Shown one piece after another: positions 1-6,926 of a stretch of DNA of 7,969 bases (positions within the stretch are counted from its first letter, which is position 1; each line of letters opens with the position of its first letter). The position numbers were made by a program, and so were the translations under genes. The DNA comes from an uncultured Clostridia bacterium (GTDB taxonomy: Bacteria; Bacillota; Clostridia; Christensenellales; CASEPJ01). The stretch is taken from contig CASEPJ010000202.1 in the NCBI GenBank assembly GCA_949289715.1, positions 1-7,969 of the forward strand. Direction: 5' to 3'. Below the pieces are notes generated by a model. That model saw nothing but the letters and a program-made list of their open reading frames with translations, ran no database searches and had not been told where the DNA came from.

Positions 1-203
1 TCTTTATAATATTTTTAAAAAAATTTTTTTAAACAACCTAAATAGCGGTAATTGTTTAATTGAATTTTTCATGCAATTATTGCTTAATTTGTTTTTCAAT
101 TTTCAAACTTTAGTTTTAATAATTTTAAATTATAAGCAAATTTTTATGAATAAACAATGAATTTTATGAAAAATTTTTTGAAGCAAAAATTAAAAGTTTT
201 TAT

Positions 204-232
204 TTGACTTTTAATAAAAAACATTTTATTAT
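204..232 (+). promoter_or_regulatory. SigA-type promoter of the glycosidase operon
   Basis: TTGACT (204-209), a 17-base spacer and TATTAT (227-232) match the vegetative sigma consensus at 5/6 in both hexamers. Transcription would start near 239, leaving a leader of about 30 bases before the ATG at 270. The 200 bases upstream are extremely AT-rich and hold no gene. Confidence 0.7.
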
Positions 233-269
233 AAATTCATATTAAATTATATTTTAATTGGGGCAGAAT

Positions 270-2264
270 ATGGATATTAAAAAAATTTTAAAGCAGCTTA
301 CCTTGCAAGATAAATTGGGGTTGATTTGCGGTAAAGATAATTGGGGAAATAGCGGAGTTGAAAGACTTAACATACCTCCTTTTTTGTTCGTGGACGGTCC
401 GCAGGGAGTAAGAAAAATGGTTAACGAAAAACCGGACGAATATAAAACCGCTCCGGCTACATGTTTTCCTACGCCGTCGGCAATGGCTTGCACTTGGAAT
501 ATAAAATTGGCTGAAGAAGTAGCCGAGGCAATGGGTAAAGAAACTAAAATAAATAAAAGGCAGGCGTTAAACGCCCCGGGAATTAATATAAAAAGAATAC
601 CGATATGCGGCAGAAATTTCGAATATTTTTCCGAAGATCCCGTAGTTTCTGGGGAATTCGGCGCAGCTTATATAAAAGGACTTCAAAAGCAAAATATTTC
701 GCCCACGTTAAAGCATTTTGCTTTGAACAATCAGGAATGCAACAGGCATTTTGTCAGTGCAGAAGTCGATAAAAGGACATTAAGAGAAATTTATCTTGAC
801 GGTTTTGAAAGAGCGGTAAAAAAAGGCAAACCTTATTGTGTAATGTGTTCCTATAATAAAATTAACGGTGAATATACATCAGAAAGCAAATATCTTTTAA
901 CGGATGTTTTGAGAAACGAATGGGGATTCGACGGTGCAGTGGTTTCGGACTGGGGTGCCGTGAGAAACCATGTAAAATCTTTGAAAGCCGGGATAGATAT
1001 TGCCATGCCGCATATGCAAAATGATATTGAAAATTTAGAAAAAGCATATAATGAAGGAAAAATTAGCGACTTCGATATAGACAAAGCTGTAGAGCGAATA
1101 TTAAAACTTATTGACCGCACCTGCAGTGAAGAAAAAAATGATAATTTTAATAGAGCAGACAACAATGAAATTGCCCTAAAAGCTGCGGAAGAATCGATGG
1201 TTTTATTGAAAAACGAAAACGTGTTACCTTTAAAAAAAGAAGGTAAAATCGTTGTAATAGGTTATCAGGCGGAAAATCCGGTTATTCAAGGGGATGGCAG
1301 TTCTTTTGTTAACGATGCATCCACCTCTCCTTTAAAAGAGTTTAAAGATATATGCAATAATAATGTTGAATTTATATATCCAGGTGCAAATTTTACTTTG
1401 CCATGCGTTAATACAATCAATATTATCGGAACTAAATTATATTCGTTGTGTTCAAAAGCGGATGCGGTTATTATTTTTGCCGGCAACGAATTCGGGGTTG
1501 AGTCGGAAGCTTTTGACAGAAACGATATTAATCTTCCATCGTATATGAACGAAATAATAAGGTTTGCCTCGGGTATAAATAAAAATACGGTAGTGGTTTT
1601 AAATACCGGTGCGCCCGTTGCAATGCCTTGGAAAAATAATGCTCCCGCAATATTGCAAACAAATTTCTCGGGCAGAGGATTGGGCAAGGCACTTGCAAGA
1701 ATTATCTTCGGGGAGGTAAATCCTTCGGGTAAACTTGCTGAAAGCTATCCCAACAATTTAGAGGAAATACCTGCAATGAAAACTTATCCGGGAGAAAACC
1801 TTATCGTTCCTTATAAAGAAGGGTTGATGGTTGGTTACCGTTTTTACGACAAGTTCAATATCGAACCGCTTTTTCCATTCGGCCACGGATTATCTTACAC
1901 GAAATTTGTTTATTCTAATTTAAAGATAGAAAATAATCTTAATAAAGACGGCACTGTGAGCATTAGTTTGAATGTTAAAAATGCAGGTGCATATGACGGT
2001 AAAGAAACGGTACAAATTTATCTTTCTCAGCTGAATCCTATAGTTACCAGACCATTAAAAGAATTAAAGGCATTCGATAAAAAAATGATAAAATCGGGGG
2101 AATGCGTAGATTTTGAGTTTATTCTAAGTAAAGACGATTTTACTTTTTACGACGATTTGAATTGTAGGTGGAAAGAAGCTTACGGTGAATACGAATGTTT
2201 GGCTGCCGCATCTTCTAAAGAAATAAAACTTAAAGAAAAAATTAAATATGAGGAGATAAATTAA
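270..2264 (+). CDS. Glycoside hydrolase family 3 beta-glycosidase (beta-glucosidase-like)
   Basis: Retaining enzyme expected to release terminal beta-linked sugars (glucose or xylose) from short oligosaccharides. Seen in the 664-residue protein: an N-terminal TIM-barrel domain (about 10-250) with DGPQG (42-46), GRNFEYFSEDP (114-124), KHF (148-150) and the GFDGAVVSDWGAV block, whose Asp227 is the expected nucleophile. A GH3 C-terminal domain (about 305-540) contains VESEAFDR, with Glu411 or Glu413 the likely acid/base, and PFGHGLSY (536-543). A fibronectin-III-like domain (about 550-645) has KETVQIYLS. There is no PA14 insert and no signal peptide, so it is probably cytoplasmic. The ATG at 270 is preferred to the in-frame TTG at 258 because the purine run TTGGGG sits 6 bases before it; the TTG lacks a ribosome site. 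It is first in an operon, with its TAA overlapping the next ATG by one base. Exact substrate is not determinable. Confidence 0.93.
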   Translation: MDIKKILKQLTLQDKLGLICGKDNWGNSGVERLNIPPFLFVDGPQGVRKMVNEKPDEYKTAPATCFPTPSAMACTWNIKLAEEVAEAMGKETKINKRQALNAPGINIKRIPICGRNFEYFSEDPVVSGEFGAAYIKGLQKQNISPTLKHFALNNQECNRHFVSAEVDKRTLREIYLDGFERAVKKGKPYCVMCSYNKINGEYTSESKYLLTDVLRNEWGFDGAVVSDWGAVRNHVKSLKAGIDIAMPHMQNDIENLEKAYNEGKISDFDIDKAVERILKLIDRTCSEEKNDNFNRADNNEIALKAAEESMVLLKNENVLPLKKEGKIVVIGYQAENPVIQGDGSSFVNDASTSPLKEFKDICNNNVEFIYPGANFTLPCVNTINIIGTKLYSLCSKADAVIIFAGNEFGVESEAFDRNDINLPSYMNEIIRFASGINKNTVVVLNTGAPVAMPWKNNAPAILQTNFSGRGLGKALARIIFGEVNPSGKLAESYPNNLEEIPAMKTYPGENLIVPYKEGLMVGYRFYDKFNIEPLFPFGHGLSYTKFVYSNLKIENNLNKDGTVSISLNVKNAGAYDGKETVQIYLSQLNPIVTRPLKELKAFDKKMIKSGECVDFEFILSKDDFTFYDDLNCRWKEAYGEYECLAAASSKEIKLKEKIKYEEIN

Positions 2265-3664
2265 TGGAAAATTTCACTTCTTTTGTGTGTGATTTAAATA
2301 TTGTAAACGAATCGTACCGCCTTGCTGTAGGAACTGTATTTGAAAATATTTTGCCTTTTAAAGACGGATTGTTAAAAAAAGAAAAACCATGTCTTATGGC
2401 AGGATTGGATTATGATACGCCTTGGACTAGAGATACTGCCATAAACGTATGGAATGCAATGGCATTACTGTCGCCGGAAGTATCAAAAAATACGTTGCTG
2501 TCGGTATTAATTAAAGAAAACGGCGGCATAAGAATAGGCGGACAATATTGGGATGCCATTATATGGACTATTGGGGCTTATCATTATTACAAAGTAACGT
2601 TGGATGAGGAATTTTTCGATGTTATGTTTGAAGCAATTAAAAATTCGCTAAAATATTTCGAAGACACCGAATTTGATAAAGAAAAAAATCTTTTCAGAGG
2701 TGCGGCAGTTTACGGGGACGGAGTTGCAGCTTATCCCGATAAATATACCAATGAAAATAAAGACCCTCGTGTATGGGCATGGCAGGACAATCATCCGAAA
2801 GAAAGATTTCCGGTAGGTTTCGGTTTGCCTATGTTTGCGCTTTCGACAAATTGTGTGTATTATGAAGCATATAGAATTTTTGCCGAAATATGCAAAATCG
2901 CAAATAAGCCTTATGCTGATTATGAAAAAAAAGCGGATGATTTAAAAAAAGCAATCAACGTAAATTTTTGGAACGAAAAAAAAGGTTCTTTCGATTATCT
3001 GGCAGGCGAATGTGATTATCAGGAAGGGCTTGGAATATCCTTTTTATTGCTTTTCGATATTGCGGACAATATCAAAAAAAATAAGATATTCGAAAATATA
3101 AATATAACGCCAAACGGCATTGCCTGCGTTTATCCTTCCTTCAAACGCTATTTAAATTACGGAGGCTTCGGAAGACACTCCGGGACGGTATGGCCGCACG
3201 TTCAAGGTTTTTTTGCGCTTGCTGCCTTAAGCGAAGGAAAGACCCAGTATTTCGAAAATGAATTTTTTTGGCTTACCGAAAAAGCGGTTAGAGATATGCA
3301 ATTCAGCGAAATATATCATCCTTTAACAGGGGAGATTTACGGCGGATTGCAGGAAGAAACATCCTGTTACAAGCAGTTCTTACTGTGGTCTTCGGCACGC
3401 TGCCAAACTTGGAGCGCAACGGCATACCTGGCTATGATATATTACGGCATTTGCGGACTTAATTTTACGGGAAATAAACTTGTTATAAAACCCTTTTTAC
3501 CGCACAAAATGAATAAAGTCGTTTTAAAAAATTTAAAATTCGGCAATAAAATACTAAATTTGGAAATTTTCAGAAATAAAGATTATCCTTTTGAAAGCGA
3601 AATAAATATTAATTCTTCGAAAGAAACAATAAACTTAAAATTAAGCGTAAAACAGGATTTCTAA
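2264..3664 (+). CDS. Six-hairpin (alpha/alpha)6 glycosidase, family not assigned
   Basis: A 466-residue protein that reads as an (alpha/alpha)6-barrel glycosidase like those grouped with GH63/GH37, MGH1-like and amylo-1,6-glucosidase enzymes. Seen: WTRDTAINVW (54-63), GGQYWDAIIWTIGAYHYY (92-109), FGRHSGTVWPHVQGFFALAA (302-321), YGGLQEETSCYK (359-370), QTWSATAYL (381-389), and a short C-terminal beta region with VIKPFLPH (407-414) as in rhamnosidase, phosphorylase and glucoamylase tails. Asp57, Asp97 and Glu364/365 are candidate catalytic acids, by position in conserved-looking motifs only. No signal peptide, so cytoplasmic. AGGAGA at 2251-2256 lies 7 bases before the ATG, and the ATG overlaps the stop of the GH3 gene, implying translational coupling and action on the same oligosaccharide. 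It could cleave an alpha-glucosyl, alpha-mannosyl or rhamnosyl bond; the sequence does not decide. No terminator is seen directly after it. Confidence 0.75.
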   Translation: MENFTSFVCDLNIVNESYRLAVGTVFENILPFKDGLLKKEKPCLMAGLDYDTPWTRDTAINVWNAMALLSPEVSKNTLLSVLIKENGGIRIGGQYWDAIIWTIGAYHYYKVTLDEEFFDVMFEAIKNSLKYFEDTEFDKEKNLFRGAAVYGDGVAAYPDKYTNENKDPRVWAWQDNHPKERFPVGFGLPMFALSTNCVYYEAYRIFAEICKIANKPYADYEKKADDLKKAINVNFWNEKKGSFDYLAGECDYQEGLGISFLLLFDIADNIKKNKIFENINITPNGIACVYPSFKRYLNYGGFGRHSGTVWPHVQGFFALAALSEGKTQYFENEFFWLTEKAVRDMQFSEIYHPLTGEIYGGLQEETSCYKQFLLWSSARCQTWSATAYLAMIYYGICGLNFTGNKLVIKPFLPHKMNKVVLKNLKFGNKILNLEIFRNKDYPFESEININSSKETINLKLSVKQDF

Positions 3665-3705
3665 ATGAATAAAATTGAAATAGCGAATGAATTAAGTGAA
3701 AGCTG

Positions 3706-3734
3706 TTGACTTTATTATAAAATTTTGTTAAACT
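3706..3734 (+). promoter_or_regulatory. Promoter of the rubrerythrin gene
   Basis: TTGACT (3706-3711), 17-base spacer, TAAACT (3729-3734). The -35 matches 5/6 and the -10 is weaker (4/6). It lies 40 bases after the glycosidase stop, so rubrerythrin can be expressed separately from the sugar operon. The leader holds a small TCCC-GGCA-GGGA hairpin (3747-3758) just ahead of the Shine-Dalgarno. No peroxide-regulator (PerR) box is recognisable. Confidence 0.6.
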
Positions 3735-3773
3735 GAATAGAGAATTTCCCGGCAGGGATACAGGAGGTTATTT

Positions 3774-4307
3774 ATGGAATTAAAGGGTAGTAAAACAGAA
3801 AAAAATTTAATGGCGGCTTTTGCAGGAGAGTCTCAAGCTAGAAACAAATATACTTATTTTGCGAGTGTTGCAAAAAAAGAAGGTTACGAACAGATTTCGG
3901 AAATTTTTACCAAAACCGCAGACAACGAAAAAGAACATGCAAAATTATGGTTTAAAGCGTTGGGAGAATTGGGAGATACCGCTACCAATTTGCTTCATGC
4001 CGCAGAAGGTGAAAATTACGAATGGACGGATATGTATGAAACCTTTGCCAAAGAAGCCGAAGAAGAAGGTTTTAAAGATCTTGCCGCTAAATTTAAAATG
4101 GTTGCAAAAATCGAAAAATCGCACGAAGACCGTTACAGAGCACTTTTAAACAATGTTGAAATGAAAAAAGTTTTCGAAAAATCGGAAGAAGTTATGTGGG
4201 AATGCAGAAACTGCGGCCATTTGGTGATAGGTAAAAAAGCACCGGATATTTGCCCCGTATGTAGCCATCCTCAAAGCTTTTTTGAAGTAAGAAAGGTTAA
4301 TTATTAA
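3774..4307 (+). CDS. rbr: Rubrerythrin (NADH-linked peroxidase, di-iron plus rubredoxin domain)
   Basis: Cytoplasmic non-haem iron protein that reduces hydrogen peroxide to water in anaerobes, taking electrons from NADH via rubredoxin-type carriers. The 177-residue length is slightly shorter than the classic Desulfovibrio protein. Seen: a ferritin-like four-helix domain (about 1-135) with all expected di-iron ligands, Glu19 (AGESQAR), Glu52 and His55 (NEKEHA), Glu94 and Glu97 (KEAEEE), Glu114 and His117 (IEKSH). It is followed by a C-terminal rubredoxin-like [Fe(SCys)4] domain with Cys144-x2-Cys147 and Cys160-x2-Cys163. Nothing is missing, so it should be active. AGGAGG (3762-3767) lies 6 bases before the ATG. 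It has its own promoter and a terminator at 4346, so it is probably monocistronic. The identification is secure. Confidence 0.98.
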   Translation: MELKGSKTEKNLMAAFAGESQARNKYTYFASVAKKEGYEQISEIFTKTADNEKEHAKLWFKALGELGDTATNLLHAAEGENYEWTDMYETFAKEAEEEGFKDLAAKFKMVAKIEKSHEDRYRALLNNVEMKKVFEKSEEVMWECRNCGHLVIGKKAPDICPVCSHPQSFFEVRKVNY

Positions 4308-4345
4308 TATTTTTTAAATTGTTAATTTAATTATTATATGTTTTG

Positions 4346-4379
4346 TTTAAAAAAAGGTTATCGAAAACCTTTTTTTAAA
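4346..4379 (+). terminator. Intrinsic terminator after rubrerythrin
   Basis: A perfect 14-bp inverted repeat, TTTAAAAAAAGGTT (4346-4359) and AACCTTTTTTTAAA (4366-4379), around the loop ATCGAA. The T-run is part of the descending arm. The stem is almost all A-T with two central G-C pairs, and the mirrored A and T tracts could let it work in either direction, although no minus-strand gene faces it. Confidence 0.8.
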
Positions 4380-4404
4380 TCTTTTTTCGTATCGTGTTAA
4401 TGTT

Positions 4405-4429
4405 TTGATAAATTATAATTTATTGTAAT
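4405..4429 (+). promoter_or_regulatory. Possible promoter of dut
   Basis: A perfect TATAAT lies at 4414-4419, but no good -35 sits 16-18 bases upstream. Alternatively TTGATA (4405-4410) is a fair -35 with only poor -10 choices such as TGTAAT (4424-4429) at short spacing. Some promoter is expected here because the previous gene ends in a terminator, but which hexamers are used is unclear. Confidence 0.3.
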
Positions 4430-4456
4430 TTAAGATAAAAAAATAAACAGTAAAAT

Positions 4457-4897
4457 ATGGAAATTAAAATCAAATTAAAAAAACTAAATAAAAATGCAAT
4501 AATTCCCTCCTATGCTACCGAAAATTCTGCAGGGGCGGATTTATGCTATGTGAACGATTTTCCTTTGGAAATAGAATCGGGCAAAACCGTTCTTATTAAT
4601 ACGGGTATAGCTATTGAAATTCCACAAGGATATGCTGCTTTCGTATTTGCCAGGAGCGGATTGTCTTTAAAAAAAGGCTTGGCTCCTGCCAATAAAGTGG
4701 GAGTTATAGACAGCGATTACAGAGGAGAAATTAAAGTTTCGCTTCACAATCACTCCTTAGAAACTCAAACGGTTTCACCCGGCGAGAGAATAGCTCAATT
4801 AGTAATACTGCCTTATATCAAAGCAATTTTTTTTGAATGTGACGAATTAAATCAAACGAGCAGAGGGGAGGGAGGATTTGGCTCTACAGGAAAATAA
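4457..4897 (+). CDS. dut: dUTP diphosphatase (trimeric dUTPase)
   Basis: Hydrolyses dUTP to dUMP and pyrophosphate, keeping uracil out of DNA and feeding thymidylate synthesis. The 146-residue protein has all five motifs of the homotrimeric family in order: I AGADL (25-29), II RSGLS (66-70), III GVIDSDYRGEI (82-92) with the catalytic Asp85, IV GERIAQLVILP (109-119), and the glycine-rich lid motif V RGEGGFGSTGK (136-146) at the very C terminus. Length is normal for bacteria. The ATG at 4457 is the only good start, yet the 20 bases before it (A-rich, with only CAG) have no Shine-Dalgarno, unlike the neighbours. Flanking terminators suggest a single-gene transcript. It is chromosomal in appearance, with no phage genes beside it. 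Confidence 0.97.
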   Translation: MEIKIKLKKLNKNAIIPSYATENSAGADLCYVNDFPLEIESGKTVLINTGIAIEIPQGYAAFVFARSGLSLKKGLAPANKVGVIDSDYRGEIKVSLHNHSLETQTVSPGERIAQLVILPYIKAIFFECDELNQTSRGEGGFGSTGK

Positions 4898-4939
4898 CAC
4901 AAAAAATATCTTTGTTTTTGCAAAGATATTTTTTTGTGT
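4897..4939. terminator. Bidirectional terminator between convergent genes
   Basis: The left arm ACACAAAAAATATCTTTG (4897-4914) pairs with CAAAGATATTTTTTTGTGT (4921-4939) across the loop TTTTTG, with one extra T bulged. The core AATATCTTTG/CAAAGATATT is followed by a T-run on the plus strand and, read in reverse, by a T-run on the minus strand, so it can end both dut and the convergent membrane-protein gene. It begins on the last base of the dut stop codon. Confidence 0.85.
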
Positions 4940-4973
4940 CTTATTTATTAAGTTATATTTATAAAATTTTAAA

Positions 4974-5459
4974 TTAATATTTTTCGGGAATTTTAGTATC
5001 TAAGTTTTTCTCCTTTGAAAAGTTTACGACTGCTAATATATGGCAGACTAAAGCGGCAGTAAATATAGTAATAAAAATCAGTGCGAGGGCTAAATTTTTT
5101 AAGGCTATGCACATTATCGAACCGAATATGAGAAAAACGCTGTTATAAATCAAATAAAATATAACTCCCGATTTTCTTAAATTCAATTTATAGCTTTTTA
5201 TTATTGTAACTACGGCTAAAATAAAACCTGCCGTGCTAAATAAAAGGGAGGGTATCATAAATACGATAATTAATATCCATATAACCGCAGAAGCAAGAGC
5301 AAATCCGAAAGCTTGGACAATGGCTTCCATTCCAGAACCTGTAGTCGGATCGGGATTTTTTGCGTCAAAAATTGCAGCAATAAGAAAAAAGGCGGCAAAA
5401 ACAATAATAACTGCATATAGTATAGAATAAATAATGCCGATTTTTTTTAACGCTTTCAT
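4974..5459 (-). CDS. Small multi-spanning membrane protein of unknown function
   Basis: Not recognised as any characterised family. The 161-residue protein starts with a positive MKALKK and then shows hydrophobic stretches at about 7-31, 46-88 (long enough for two helices, with a Pro at 70), 97-119 and 122-146, giving four or five membrane helices. Between the first two is a polar loop with NPDPTTGSG (35-43). The C-terminal tail is charged and cytosolic-looking (FSKEKNLDTKIPEKY). No catalytic or metal-binding motif is visible. The ATG (complement of 5457-5459) has AGAGGT 8 bases upstream. It is transcribed alone from its own promoter and converges on dut, with which it shares a terminator. 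The layout resembles the DUF4064-like or small four-helix proteins common in Bacillota, but that is a guess. Confidence 0.85.
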   Translation of the reverse strand: MKALKKIGIIYSILYAVIIVFAAFFLIAAIFDAKNPDPTTGSGMEAIVQAFGFALASAVIWILIIVFMIPSLLFSTAGFILAVVTIIKSYKLNLRKSGVIFYLIYNSVFLIFGSIMCIALKNLALALIFITIFTAALVCHILAVVNFSKEKNLDTKIPEKY

Positions 5460-5499
5460 ATTAAATACCTCTGATAATTCAACATTGTTAATTATTTCT

Positions 5500-5528
5500 A
5501 TTTTATCATAAATTTAAACGCTTTGCAA
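5500..5528 (-). promoter_or_regulatory. Extended -10 promoter of the membrane-protein gene
   Basis: Read on the minus strand: TTGCAA (complement of 5523-5528), 17-base spacer, TAAAAT (complement of 5500-5505), preceded by TGA, which makes an extended -10. Transcription would start near 5493, about 35 bases before the ATG. Confidence 0.65.
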
Positions 5529-5781
5529 GGTGCTTACAAAAATATTTTTTTATAAAAAATAAATAAATCTTTATTCAAATTAACTGTTTTTATAAAAATT
5601 ACATTAAAAATTTTAATAAATATACAGTTCTATTATTGTAAATGGTTATTAAAATATTTATGTTAAATTTATTGTTCAATAAAATTATTTATTTTTAAAA
5701 TTTCTTTGTTGATAATAAATATTATTTATAGGATTTTATTGAAATAAAAATTAAAAAAAGTGCAAATTTGCCTGTTTTTAC
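5529..5781. other. Gene-free AT-rich spacer
   Basis: Divergent intergenic DNA between the membrane-protein promoter and the GAPDH promoter. It is very AT-rich with stops in all frames. The only structure seen is short inverted repeats: TTTATTG-TT-CAATAAA (5668-5683) and ATTAAAA-A-TTTTAAT (5603-5617). In DNA this biased they may be chance. No RNA gene is recognised. Confidence 0.6.
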
Positions 5782-5810
5782 TTTACATTTTATATATTTT
5801 AGATTAAAAT
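5782..5810 (+). promoter_or_regulatory. Promoter of the GAPDH gene
   Basis: TTTACA (5782-5787), 17-base spacer, TAAAAT (5805-5810), 5/6 matches in both hexamers. The predicted start is near 5817, giving a leader of about 34 bases that contains the strong GGAGGT ribosome site at 5835-5840. Confidence 0.7.
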
Positions 5811-5850
5811 AATAGAGTAATTTTAATAAATTTCGGAGGTCAATTTATTT

Positions 5851-6870
5851 ATGGCAGCAAATGTAATTAAAATCGGTATCAACGGCTTTGGTCGTATCGG
5901 CAGATTGGTTTTCAGAGCTTCAGTTAATAATCCCAAAGTTCAAGTTACCGGAATTAACGATCCTTTCATTGATTTGGAATATATGAAGTATATGCTTCAA
6001 TACGATTCCATACACGGACAGTTCAAAGGAACTATCGACATTGCAAACGGAAAACTCGTAGTTAACGGTAAAGAAATTTCCGTATTTGCGGAAAAAGATC
6101 CGGCAGATATTAATTGGGCTTCTTGCGGAGCTGAATATGTTGTAGAATCTACAGGCGTTTTCACCACTATGGACAAGGCTTGCGCACACTTTAAAGGCGG
6201 CGCTAAAAAAGTTATTATTTCCGCTCCTTCAAAAGATGCTCCCATGTTCGTTATGGGCGTTAACAACAAAACATATACAAAAGATATGAACATTGTTTCA
6301 AATGCTTCTTGTACTACAAACTGTCTTGCTCCTTTGGCGAAAGTTATAAACGATAAATTCGGTATAGTAGAAGGTTTAATGACAACCGTTCACTCCACAA
6401 CCGCTACTCAAAAAACTGTTGACGGTCCTTCCAAAAAAGATTGGAGAGGCGGCAGAGCAGCTTCAGGCAACATCATTCCTTCCTCAACGGGTGCAGCTAA
6501 AGCCGTTGGCAAAGTTATTCCTAAATTGGACGGAAAACTTACCGGTATGGCATTCAGAGTTCCCACTCTCGATGTTTCCGTTGTAGATCTTACTTGTCGT
6601 TTGAAGAAGAAAGCAACATACGAAGAAATTAAAGCTGCAGTTAAACTTGCTTCCGAAACCAAGATGAAAGGTATTTTGGGTTACACCGAAGACGATGTAG
6701 TTTCTTCCGATTTTATCGGAGATTCCAGAACATCAATTTTCGATGCAAAAGCAGGTATCGCTTTGTCGGATAATTTCGTTAAACTCGTATCCTGGTACGA
6801 TAACGAATGGGGTTATTCCAATAAGGTTGTTGATCTTATTTGCTACATGGCTAAGGTTGACAGAGCATAA
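5851..6870 (+). CDS. gap: Glyceraldehyde-3-phosphate dehydrogenase (NAD-dependent, glycolytic)
   Basis: Converts glyceraldehyde 3-phosphate, phosphate and NAD+ to 1,3-bisphosphoglycerate in glycolysis, as a cytoplasmic homotetramer. The 339-residue protein has the Rossmann motif INGFGRIGR (10-18), GINDPF (34-39) whose Asp37 region fits NAD preference, the active-site SNASCTTNC (150-158) with catalytic Cys154, the partner His181 in TTVHSTTATQ, and the C-terminal WYDNEWGYSNKV (316-327). The S-loop reads KKDWRGGRAASGNIIPSSTG, the version shared with E. coli GapA and eukaryotic GapC rather than the KDLRRARAAA version of Bacillus and many clostridia. GGAGGT lies 10 bases before the ATG. Codons such as GGC, TTC, AAC, CGT and TCC are commoner than in the neighbours, as expected of an abundant protein. 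It stands alone, with no pgk or tpi beside it. Confidence 0.98.
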   Translation: MAANVIKIGINGFGRIGRLVFRASVNNPKVQVTGINDPFIDLEYMKYMLQYDSIHGQFKGTIDIANGKLVVNGKEISVFAEKDPADINWASCGAEYVVESTGVFTTMDKACAHFKGGAKKVIISAPSKDAPMFVMGVNNKTYTKDMNIVSNASCTTNCLAPLAKVINDKFGIVEGLMTTVHSTTATQKTVDGPSKKDWRGGRAASGNIIPSSTGAAKAVGKVIPKLDGKLTGMAFRVPTLDVSVVDLTCRLKKKATYEEIKAAVKLASETKMKGILGYTEDDVVSSDFIGDSRTSIFDAKAGIALSDNFVKLVSWYDNEWGYSNKVVDLICYMAKVDRA

Positions 6871-6891
6871 AAATCCGATAAATAAAAATTC

Positions 6892-6926
6892 AAGAGCAGA
6901 CCGTAAAAGGTTTGCTCTTTTGTTTT
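6892..6926 (+). terminator. Intrinsic terminator after GAPDH
   Basis: AAGAGCAGACC (6892-6902) pairs with GGTTTGCTCTT (6909-6919), 11 bp including one G-T wobble, across the loop GTAAAA. It is followed by TTGTTTT. It starts 22 bases after the stop codon. Confidence 0.92.

Noticed and set aside
10..33. A/T palindrome (TTTTTAAAAAAATTTTTTTAAA) as a terminator of an upstream gene
   Set aside because: No G-C pairs and no loop; typical of chance in such AT-rich DNA, and no gene end is visible to its left.
258..269. TTG at 258 as the start of the GH3 gene
   Set aside because: It would add four residues (MGQN) but consumes the GGGG purine run that best serves as ribosome site for the ATG at 270.
851..1687. 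Long minus-strand frames opposite the GH3 gene
   Set aside because: Shadows of the strongly supported GH3 coding frame, with no ribosome sites or recognisable products.
3665..3709. A 14-residue ORF (MNKIEIANELSESC) right after the six-hairpin glycosidase, with AGGA 7 bases upstream
   Set aside because: Very short, no recognisable family, and its stop overlaps the -35 box of the rubrerythrin promoter. It could be a relic but there is nothing to support expression.
5233..5430. 65-codon plus-strand frame opposite the membrane-protein gene
   Set aside because: Antisense shadow. The minus-strand frame has promoter, ribosome site, hydrophobic periodicity and shared terminator.
5460..5850. Rex or other redox-operator sites near the gap and membrane-protein promoters
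   Set aside because: Only half-sites such as TTGTTAAT (5485-5492) are present; no full palindrome matching a known consensus.
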